Program-made: the position numbers and the translations under genes | Shown: one piece after another, positions 36,949-43,918 of the stretch | Numbering within the stretch: the first letter of the stretch is position 1 | How the letters are laid out: each line of letters opens with the position of its first letter | NCBI GenBank assembly: GCA_027488975.1 | Contig: JAIYAQ010000005.1 | Coordinates: 1 to 64,000, forward strand | Length of the DNA: 64,000 nucleotides | Direction: 5' to 3' | From: Cyanobium sp. E1_MAG_00006 | GTDB taxonomy: Bacteria; Cyanobacteriota; Cyanobacteriia; PCC-6307; Cyanobiaceae | Notes under the pieces: generated by a model | Seen by the model: only the letters and a program-made list of their open reading frames with translations | Told to the model about the DNA's origin: nothing | Database searches by the model: none

Positions 36949-39036
36949 ATGACCGCCACGGCTCCAGCCCGCCCCCCCGCCTCGCCCAACGTGATCGCGG
37001 GCCCAAGCAGCGCCGATCTGGCCACGGCCAGCGCGCTGGAGCAGCGGCTGCAGCACGCCGGCGTGACCCTCACCATGGGCGGTGAACCCACCCTGGTGCC
37101 CGACGATCCCCAGGGAGCTGAATGGACCGTGGCGGCCGACGGCCCCACCAAGCTGCGCTACGCCCGCGCCCTGGCGGCCGAACTCCAGCGCATCGCCTGG
37201 CCCGGCAGCACCCTGATCTACTGCCCCGGCAAGCGCTACGACGGCGAAGTGAACCCCCGCTGGGCCCTGCGGCTGATCACCGGCCTGGATGGCCAGCCGG
37301 TGCTGCGCTGGCCCCAGGACCAGCCCGGCGGCACCAGCACGGCACGGCCCTCAGCCGCTGAAGCCCTGGCCCTGCTGAAGGCCATCGGCTCGCACCTCGG
37401 CCTGGCGGTGGAACCCCTGCCCCTGCGCGATTCCGTGCAACCGGATCGGCAGGTGTGGGCCGTGCCCCTCTCCTGCGAGGAGGGCCAGTGGCAGACCGTG
37501 GCCTGGCCCCTGGCGGAGGAACTGCGCGAGCTGATCCCTGCCCATGGTCCGGCCGGCCTGCGCCTGCCGCTGCAGCACTTTCCGGAGAACGCCCTGCGTC
37601 AGGTGCTCACCCTCGAGCTGGACGCCGACGGCTGGGGGTTGTTCCTGCCTCCGCTGCTGCGCGAACCGCTCCAGCGCCTGCTGAGCCTGATCGCCACCGC
37701 CAGCAGCGGTTGGAGCCAACCGGAGCTGAGCGGCGTGCTGCCCTACGACAGTCACGACCACTGGCAGGTGCTGGGGCTCACCGCCGATCCGGGGGTGCTG
37801 GAGGTGAACCTGCCGGTGTGCCACAGCTGGCGGGAGTACGCCGACTGGATCGAGCGGCTGGAGCGGGGCGGCGCCGCCGTGGGTCTGCGCAGCTGGAAAC
37901 AGGTGGGTGCGCGCATCGAGGGCACCGGCGGCGGCAACCACCTCCTCTGGGGCGGGCCAAGCCTGGAGACCAACCCGTTCTTCACGCGGCCCGCCTGGCT
38001 GGTGGGGATCCTGCGCTACTGGCAGCACCACCCGAGCCTGGGCTACCTGTTCAGCGGCCGCAGCGTCGGCCCCGCCTCCCAGGCGCCACGACCCGATGAG
38101 GGCTCCGCCGGCCTGCTGGATCTGGACCTGGCCCACAGCTGCCTGGAGCAACTCCCGACCGGCGACCAGCGGGTGCCCATCGGCGAAACCCTGCGGCACC
38201 TTCATGCCGACCGCAGCGGCAATACCCACCGCAGCGAGATCAGCCTCGACAAGTTCTGGAACCCCGCCTGGACCGCCGGCTGCCAGGGGCTGCTGGAGTT
38301 CCGGGCCCTGGAATCCCTGCCCCACCACCAGTGGACCAGCGCCGTGGCCCTGCTTTGGCGCGCCCTGGCGGTGCACCTGCTGGAGCCCAGCAACCGCCCC
38401 TCGGGCCTGCGGCCCTGGGGGGCGGCGCTGCACGACGAAGCCATGCTGCCCAGCGCCCTCTGGGCCGATCTGGAGCAGGTGCTGGCGGAGCTGGCGGCTG
38501 CCGGCCTGCCGCTCGATCCGGCGCCCTTCCGGGCGATATGGGAGTGGCGCTTTCCGGTTCTGCTGCACTGGCGCGAGGGGGAGGCGGAGCTGACGATCCG
38601 CCAGGCGCTCGAGCCATGGCCGCTACTGTGCGACACGCCGGTGGAGGGCGGCAGCACCAGCCGCTTCGTCGACAGCTCCCTGCGGCGCTTCGAGGTGATC
38701 ACCACGGCCGCCTTCCGCCAGCAGCACCGGCTGCAGCTGCAGGCACGCCCGCTGCAACTGCCGGCGGGCGACGCGGAACGCCCGGTGGCGGTGCGCTACC
38801 GCCAGGAGGCGCTGTTCCCCTGCCTGCACCCCTGCCTGCCGGTGCAGATTCCCCTGCAGCTCGATCTTCTGGCCGCCGCTGGCGGCCAGCCGCTGCGCAG
38901 CTGGCGGCTGTGGCAGGAGTGCGACGGTTTTGAAGCCCTCACCGCCGAGGAGGCAGCACCAAGCGCCTCTCAGCCCATTGCCGCACCGTTGCGCGGCGCC
39001 TTCCAGGACTGCTGCAGCATTGATCTGCGCCTGTGA
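36949..39036 (+). CDS. DUF2126 protein (COG4196), predicted amide ligase partner
   Basis: About 695 residues. The diagnostic start of the domain LTMGGEPTLVPDDPQGAEW is near residue 38, followed by ADGPTKLRYARALAAELQRI and a PGKRYDGEVNPRWAL segment; HRSEISLDKFWNP and GLLEFRALESLPHHQW come later. Many relatives have a transglutaminase domain fused in front; here the protein has only the DUF2126 part and the transglutaminase is the separate gene upstream. Start chosen at the ATG 36949, since the ORF's first start (36895) adds unlike sequence. Completes the four-gene cluster. Confidence 0.85.
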   Translation: MTATAPARPPASPNVIAGPSSADLATASALEQRLQHAGVTLTMGGEPTLVPDDPQGAEWTVAADGPTKLRYARALAAELQRIAWPGSTLIYCPGKRYDGEVNPRWALRLITGLDGQPVLRWPQDQPGGTSTARPSAAEALALLKAIGSHLGLAVEPLPLRDSVQPDRQVWAVPLSCEEGQWQTVAWPLAEELRELIPAHGPAGLRLPLQHFPENALRQVLTLELDADGWGLFLPPLLREPLQRLLSLIATASSGWSQPELSGVLPYDSHDHWQVLGLTADPGVLEVNLPVCHSWREYADWIERLERGGAAVGLRSWKQVGARIEGTGGGNHLLWGGPSLETNPFFTRPAWLVGILRYWQHHPSLGYLFSGRSVGPASQAPRPDEGSAGLLDLDLAHSCLEQLPTGDQRVPIGETLRHLHADRSGNTHRSEISLDKFWNPAWTAGCQGLLEFRALESLPHHQWTSAVALLWRALAVHLLEPSNRPSGLRPWGAALHDEAMLPSALWADLEQVLAELAAAGLPLDPAPFRAIWEWRFPVLLHWREGEAELTIRQALEPWPLLCDTPVEGGSTSRFVDSSLRRFEVITTAAFRQQHRLQLQARPLQLPAGDAERPVAVRYRQEALFPCLHPCLPVQIPLQLDLLAAAGGQPLRSWRLWQECDGFEALTAEEAAPSASQPIAAPLRGAFQDCCSIDLRL

Positions 39037-39153
39037 ACCGAGCCACCGGCTTCAGGTTGTGTTCAACAGGTTCACGTTTGATTGCGTGAGCAAAGCCACA
39101 CAGGCCAGCCGCACCCAGCCAGATCTACAACCGGAATAGTTCGGAGCGGATCG

Positions 39154-39357
39154 ATGAGCGGGCACCTTCACCTGGTTGGCCTCACGACGGACGGATGCCG
39201 CATCGCCCGCGATGGCGGCGGTGGCTATGTGGTGAACCACTCCGCTCAGGACGACAACTGGCAGCGGGTGGCCAACCTGCCGGCCGCCTATGCGGCCTGC
39301 GAGCTGTTCACCCAGCGCGACGCCCTGGCTCTTCCCCGCCGCCGTCAGCAGGCCTGA
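39154..39357 (+). CDS. Small hypothetical protein (67 aa)
   Basis: MSGHLHLVGLTTDGCRIARD is the N-terminus, then a Gly-rich GGGGYVVNHS, then a helical NLPAAYAACELFTQRDAL and a basic end. The ATG at 39154 is preceded by GGAG at 39143-39146 with a 7-base gap, a good ribosome site that settles the start. It lies 117 bases after the DUF2126 gene on the same strand. Family not recognised. An association with the preceding cluster is possible only from position. Confidence 0.6.
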   Translation: MSGHLHLVGLTTDGCRIARDGGGGYVVNHSAQDDNWQRVANLPAAYAACELFTQRDALALPRRRQQA

Positions 39358-39391
39358 GCCCAGCCTGCAAGAGCCCCGCGCCGCCGCGCTC

Positions 39392-39940
39392 CTACCAACT
39401 CACGCCGTGCAGCTTGGGCAGGGGCGCCGTCTTGAAGGTGGTGGCAAACAGGCGCGGAATCTTGCGGCTGTTGTACACGCGGAACTCGCGCAGCACACTG
39501 GCGCCCTCCTCACGAACGGCCTGATTGAGCACCACCGAACCGTCGGGATCGGAAACGGAGCGATGAAAAGTGCCGGGGGGAATGCGCAGGATGTCGCCAC
39601 CGGTTTCCAGGCGCACGATGTGATACGGGTAATTCCAGCCCAAGTTCACCAGATAGAAGGTGCGGCCACCGTGCAGGGCCAGCAGGTTGTCCTCCTGATG
39701 GGGATGCAGATAGAACTGCCAGGCCCCAGTGTTCTCCTCATCCGGCGGGCTGATGGCCGGGCCGGAGTGAATCACCAGATCGCGAGCGTTCGACTCGGCA
39801 ACGGTGATGTCGAAGAAACGAACGGCGGGGGTATCGCGGAACTTCTCGTAGGGGATCAGCTCGAACATCGGCGCCGGCCTCGGCGCCGATGTTCGGCTCT
39901 CGTGGGTGAAGGGATCCTGGTGAAGGGGGACGGCAGACAT
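39392..39940 (-). CDS. Cupin-like protein of unknown function
   Basis: Predicted beta-barrel (cupin-type) protein of about 182 residues. The segment WQFYLHPHQEDNLLALHGG carries HxHxxE-like metal ligands (HPHQED), and GDILRIPPGTFHRSVSDPDG matches the second cupin motif with its His. The core begins MFELIPYEKFRDTPAVRFFD, so an internal ATG at 39868 may be the real start; the ATG at 39940 adds 24 residues of less conserved look. A 15-bp hairpin overlaps that internal ATG. Enzymatic role unknown. Confidence 0.75.
   Translation of the reverse strand: MSAVPLHQDPFTHESRTSAPRPAPMFELIPYEKFRDTPAVRFFDITVAESNARDLVIHSGPAISPPDEENTGAWQFYLHPHQEDNLLALHGGRTFYLVNLGWNYPYHIVRLETGGDILRIPPGTFHRSVSDPDGSVVLNQAVREEGASVLREFRVYNSRKIPRLFATTFKTAPLPKLHGVSW
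39862..39895. repeat. Perfect 15-bp inverted repeat overlapping an internal start of the cupin-like gene
   Basis: Arms 39862-39876 and 39881-39895 are perfectly complementary around a 4-base loop. On the reverse strand the ATG at 39868 lies in the 3' arm, so in RNA the start codon would be paired. It may be a translational control hairpin, or only a palindromic coding sequence. Confidence 0.7.
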
Positions 39941-40067
39941 GGCAGAAGGTGCGGCGCAGGACCGCGGCGGATTGCCCAGTGAACCCACCTGCAAGCGCCG
40001 CAACCGTGTAGCGGACTACGGAACAGCCCTTTCCACAGACCAGTTCGCCAAGTGATTGGCAGGCCGA

Positions 40068-40334
40068 TCAGGCACCCCACACCTGCCATTCACCAACCCT
40101 GGGCCGGGGGCGTAGGCCTGCCCTGGAGCGCTGGGCTTCCAGCTCCAGGTTCACCACATGGGCACGGGCCAGCCCCGCCTGTTCAGCCAGATAGAAGTAC
40201 TCGTAGCCCGGCCAGTTGGACACCGGCACCGAGACACGTTCGGGGGTGCGGCTGCAACCGGCTGCAACCAGCCCCAGACAGCCCAGGGCGAGGGGAGCAA
40301 GCGCTCGGCGGGAGGGCATCCCGACTGCGGCCAT
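40068..40334 (-). pseudogene. Truncated substrate-binding lipoprotein remnant
   Basis: An 88-residue frame with a good lipoprotein signal (RRALAPLALGCLGLVAAGC) followed by VPVSNWPGYEYFYLAEQAGL. The latter is typical of the N-terminal lobe of NMT1/THI5-like solute-binding proteins, which run to about 300 residues. After about residue 55 the sequence becomes Arg/Pro-rich and stops, so nearly all the binding fold is missing. Nothing like the rest of the protein is seen in the next 64 bases. Upstream on the other strand is the degenerate GGDEF protein. Interpretation as a decayed gene is inference. Confidence 0.55.
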
Positions 40335-40423
40335 CGCGCAAGGTCCCTGACTGGCCTCAAGCTAGGCAGCGCCTGCGACGTTGTTCGCCATTCGAGGTGA
40401 CAGCCCGTTGATCTGTTGCCATC

Positions 40424-42337
40424 GTGGGCCTTGACGCACGCGGCTCCGTCGTGGACGGTCTGCCATCGCCACCAGAGCTGGTCCCAGCGGTTCAACCGTC
40501 CGGCGACAAATCCGCCGGCGATCCGGTATCAAACCGGCAGCGCCTGAAGCGGCTGCCTTGGATGGCCCTGCTCGCCGGCCTGGGCCTCCTGCTCAATTTC
40601 TGGCCGGTTCCGCTCTACTACGGCATCCAGTTGGTGCTGGGCTCGGTGCCACCGATCCTGGCGCTGCTGCTCTGGCGCACCTGGTGGGCGGTGCCGATGG
40701 GCATACTGCCCGCCCTGCAGACCTGGAAGCTCTGGGGCCATCCCTGGGCCGCCGTGATCTTCACCCTGGAGATGGTGTGGCTCACCCTGGCGGTGCGTCG
40801 CTTCACAGCCCCGGGCCAGGAGGACAACGGCCGGGTGGTGTTGTTCTCCATGGCCTACTGGCTGGTGCTGGGGGCCCCGCTGGTGCTGCTCTTCTACGGC
40901 GTGGTGCTGGGGCTCGACCCCACCAACGTGCAGATCGCCGCAGTGAAGCAGGCCTTCAACGGTGTGCTCAACACGGTGCTGGCCTTCGCGGGGCTGATCC
41001 TCATCCGCGGCCTGCTGACGGCCGGCAAGCACAGCCCCGGCGTGTCGCTGCGCGGCGTGATCATGGCCCTGGCACTGGTCACCATCCTGATGCCGAGCCT
41101 GCTGATCAGCCTGGCGGCGGGCCATCAGCTGGAGATCGCCGTGCAGCGCGGTGCGCTCGACGGTTTGAAGACGGTGAACCTGCTCTTCTCACAGATCAGC
41201 GCCCGCGACCAGAACACCCAGCTGGTGATGAAGCAGCTGGGTGAAGGCCTGGCCTACCGCCGCATCGAGGCCAACGGCACCTTGCTCAGCTCCGATCCAG
41301 CGCTGTTCCACCGGCTTGATGCCGACTTCCAGGACGGCGGCCGCGTCAACGTTCACGAGCCCGATCTGGCGATCCTGATCCCCCGAGCCAAAGGCCCGAC
41401 GCTCAGCAAATGGGTGAAGGGCTACTGGAGCTACAGCAGCCAGTACCGGAACACGGCCGGCCGCGGCACCTATCTCGTTCAGGTGGTGGAGCCCGCCCGG
41501 CCCGTGGTGATCCGTCTGCAGCAGCAGAGCGCCATCCTGCTGGCAGGCGCATTCGCCGTGGTGCTCCTCGGCGCCCTGGCCAGCCTCTGGCTGGGCCGGC
41601 GCTTCGAACGGGATTTCCAGCAGGTGCTGATCGCTCTGGAGGAGGACAACGCACAGCTGCGGCCGCTGCGGCTCTCGGCGGTGAAGGAACTGCGCAACCT
41701 GACGCTGCTGATCAACCACCGCATCCAGCAGGTGAACAGCCTGGGCGCCAGGCTGCGGCAGGCAAACGCCAAGCTGCGCAGCTCCCGGGCCGAGCTGAAG
41801 ATGCTGCTTCGCTGCGACCCACTCACCGGCTGCGGCAACCGCGAGGCCCTGGAGATCCGACTGCAGGAGGAGGTGGATCGTTGCGGCCGCAGCGGTGAAG
41901 CGCTCAGCTGCCTGGTGCTCGACGTGGACTACCTGGCGGCCATCAACCGCGACCATGGCCGCCGGGCCGGCGATGCCCTGCTGCAAGGGCTGACTCTGGC
42001 CCTGCGCAAACGCCTGCCCATCGCCGACCATCTCTACCGCCTGCAAAACGACTGCTTCGTGGTGCTCGCAATCGGCTGCCCCGAGCAGGCTGCTTTCGAG
42101 CTGGGCCAGCAGCTGCAGACGGCCATCACCTCTTTTTACCTCACCCCCGAATCAGCCGCCGACCCGTCGGGGAGCAACAGGTTGCGGACCAGCTGCTCCA
42201 TGGGGATCAGCTGCTTCCAGCCTGACCACGACAGCAGCGACACCCTTCTCGAGCGCGCCCAGGAGGCTCTGGCCACGGCCCGTAGCCGAGGCGCCGAGCA
42301 GCTGGTTCGAGCCGACGCAAGCCCGGCAGGCAGCTAA
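40424..42337 (+). CDS. Membrane protein with degenerate GGDEF domain
   Basis: 637 residues. The N-terminal part has about six to seven hydrophobic helices (about 45-230), then an extracytoplasmic region (about 235-365), another helix (AILLAGAFAVVLLGALASLW), a HAMP-like/coiled-coil stretch and a C-terminal GGDEF-type domain starting CDPLTGCGNREAL. The catalytic signature that should read GGDEF is QNDCF at about 541-545, so diguanylate cyclase activity is unlikely. It may bind GTP or regulate another protein. The GTG start at 40424 is poorly supported; starts at later GTG codons are possible. It faces away from the lipoprotein remnant. Confidence 0.85.
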   Translation: MGLDARGSVVDGLPSPPELVPAVQPSGDKSAGDPVSNRQRLKRLPWMALLAGLGLLLNFWPVPLYYGIQLVLGSVPPILALLLWRTWWAVPMGILPALQTWKLWGHPWAAVIFTLEMVWLTLAVRRFTAPGQEDNGRVVLFSMAYWLVLGAPLVLLFYGVVLGLDPTNVQIAAVKQAFNGVLNTVLAFAGLILIRGLLTAGKHSPGVSLRGVIMALALVTILMPSLLISLAAGHQLEIAVQRGALDGLKTVNLLFSQISARDQNTQLVMKQLGEGLAYRRIEANGTLLSSDPALFHRLDADFQDGGRVNVHEPDLAILIPRAKGPTLSKWVKGYWSYSSQYRNTAGRGTYLVQVVEPARPVVIRLQQQSAILLAGAFAVVLLGALASLWLGRRFERDFQQVLIALEEDNAQLRPLRLSAVKELRNLTLLINHRIQQVNSLGARLRQANAKLRSSRAELKMLLRCDPLTGCGNREALEIRLQEEVDRCGRSGEALSCLVLDVDYLAAINRDHGRRAGDALLQGLTLALRKRLPIADHLYRLQNDCFVVLAIGCPEQAAFELGQQLQTAITSFYLTPESAADPSGSNRLRTSCSMGISCFQPDHDSSDTLLERAQEALATARSRGAEQLVRADASPAGS

Positions 42338-42339
42338 CT

Positions 42340-43125
42340 TCAGAAAGGAATCGGCATCTCCACCGCCGCCGGCTCCGGCGCGCAGGCCGCCACCCGCTGG
42401 GCCACCACCCGGCCCACCACCACGATCGAGGGGGAGGCGAAGGCCTCGCGCTCGGCCTGGTCTGCCAGCTCCGCCAGGGTGCTCAGCAGCAACCTCTGGC
42501 CCACCACCGTGCCCTGCTGCACGATCGCGGCCGGGGTGTCGGCTGCCAGTCCGCCGGCGAGCAGCTCCGCGCAGATGGGGCGCAAATTGTGCAGGCCCAT
42601 GTAGATCACCAGGCCATCGCTGCTGCGGGCCAGCCCACGCCAATCAACGCCTGGGCGCGCCTTATCGATCTCCTCATGGCCGGTCACGAAGGTGACGCTC
42701 GAGCCGGCACGCCGATGGGTGATCGGGATGCCGGCGTAGGCGGGGGCGGCAATGCCGGCGGTGACGCCCGGCACCACCTCCACCGCCACACCATGGCGCG
42801 CCAGGTGCGCAGCCTCCTCGCCGCCGCGGCCGAACAGGAAGGGATCGCCACCCTTGAGGCGCACGATCAAACGATGGCGACCAGCCAGCTCCACCAGCAC
42901 GGCATTGGTGCTGGGCTGGGGCACCGAATGGTGGCCGCGGCGCTTGCCCACGAAGTGGCGCTCGCAATGATCCGGCACCAGATCCAGCAGCGCCCTGGGC
43001 ACCAGCGAGTCGTACACGAGTGCATCGCACTGGCTGAGCAGGCGGTGGGCCTTGATCGTGAGCAATTCGGGATCCCCCGGGCCCGCCCCCACCAGATACA
43101 CCGTGCCCCCGGCCGGTTCAGTCAC
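42340..43125 (-). CDS. cobA: Uroporphyrinogen-III C-methyltransferase
   Basis: SAM-dependent enzyme that dimethylates uroporphyrinogen III to precorrin-2 for siroheme and cobamide synthesis. About 261 residues. Motifs: VYLVGAGPGDPELLTIKAH at the N-terminus, VPRALLDLVPD, RLKGGDPFLFGRGGEE, EVVPGVTAGIAAPAYAGIPI and THR. The GTG at 43125 is the start: it follows GGAGGTG at proper spacing and overlaps the stop of the upstream chelatase-like gene as GTGA. The ATG at 43203 would add unrelated Pro/Arg-rich residues. It lacks the CysG oxidase/ferrochelatase domain. Confidence 0.94.
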   Translation of the reverse strand: MTEPAGGTVYLVGAGPGDPELLTIKAHRLLSQCDALVYDSLVPRALLDLVPDHCERHFVGKRRGHHSVPQPSTNAVLVELAGRHRLIVRLKGGDPFLFGRGGEEAAHLARHGVAVEVVPGVTAGIAAPAYAGIPITHRRAGSSVTFVTGHEEIDKARPGVDWRGLARSSDGLVIYMGLHNLRPICAELLAGGLAADTPAAIVQQGTVVGQRLLLSTLAELADQAEREAFASPSIVVVGRVVAQRVAACAPEPAAVEMPIPF

Positions 43126-43892
43126 GGCAGCACCTCCAGGGCCGAGAGCAGGAACTGACGCAAGGCGGCGAGGTCGAGGAGGGGGGGGACGAGGGCGAAG
43201 CAACCGGAAGCTGGTGCAGCCCCCGAGGTGGCGAACACCGCCGGAGACGCCAGCAACCGGTCCGTCAACCGATTGGCCGCCAGGGTGAGCGGCACCAGAA
43301 CAGCCGGCGACGGCAGATCAGAGCTGATCCGGTCGGCTTCTGCAGTGTATGGAGCGGCCAGACCCCGGCAGCCGAAGACGATCGTCTGATAACTGAGAAA
43401 GCGACTGGCCAGCGGCCCCTCCAGCGGGTGGTGCAACCAGACCACCTCGGCGCCGCCCCGGGCCGAAGCACGCCGCAGCTCCGCGGCCAGCAGGCTCTGC
43501 CAACGCGGCCAGGCTCCGAGAAAAGGCAGGCGCCGCAGGCGTAGCCCGATCATCTCGGGCCTCTGGCGCCAGGCGGCGGCGATCTCCGGCAGATCCCGGC
43601 GCACATGCCCGCCCGGCAGCAGCAGCAACGGCACCAGAACCACCGCACCCGCTCGCTGCGCTGCCTGCCAGAAGTCAGGATCGGGATCGGGAGCCGCTGC
43701 CGTGAGCACCTGCACCAGAACCGGGCCCCGCCGGCGGTCACCCAACTCTGCGGCCAGCTGCTGCAGCTCCGGCGGAATCATCCCCCCGTCGCGACCATGG
43801 GCCAGCAGCACCAGGGGAGCAGGACCATCGTTGCGGCTGAGGTCCTGCACCGATCCAGCGGCGGTTGCCACCACCCTGGCAGGGCACGCCAT
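43122..43892 (-). CDS. CbiX/SirB-like sirohydrochlorin chelatase family protein
   Basis: About 256 residues. PLVLLAHGRDGGMIPPELQQ near residue 25 contains the metal-binding His of the chelatase fold, and VVLVPLLLLPGGHVRRDLPE holds the second conserved His. This matches CbiX-type chelatases that insert iron or cobalt into sirohydrochlorin. The C-terminal half is more divergent and may be a degenerate second chelatase lobe. It is translationally coupled to cobA (GTGA overlap), so the pair should make siroheme for nitrite/sulfite reductase or cobamide precursors. Which metal is used is not clear. Confidence 0.82.
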   Translation of the reverse strand: MACPARVVATAAGSVQDLSRNDGPAPLVLLAHGRDGGMIPPELQQLAAELGDRRRGPVLVQVLTAAAPDPDPDFWQAAQRAGAVVLVPLLLLPGGHVRRDLPEIAAAWRQRPEMIGLRLRRLPFLGAWPRWQSLLAAELRRASARGGAEVVWLHHPLEGPLASRFLSYQTIVFGCRGLAAPYTAEADRISSDLPSPAVLVPLTLAANRLTDRLLASPAVFATSGAAPASGCFALVPPLLDLAALRQFLLSALEVLP

Positions 43893-43918
43893 CAGGTCGC
43901 GACAACGACCGCCGGGCC

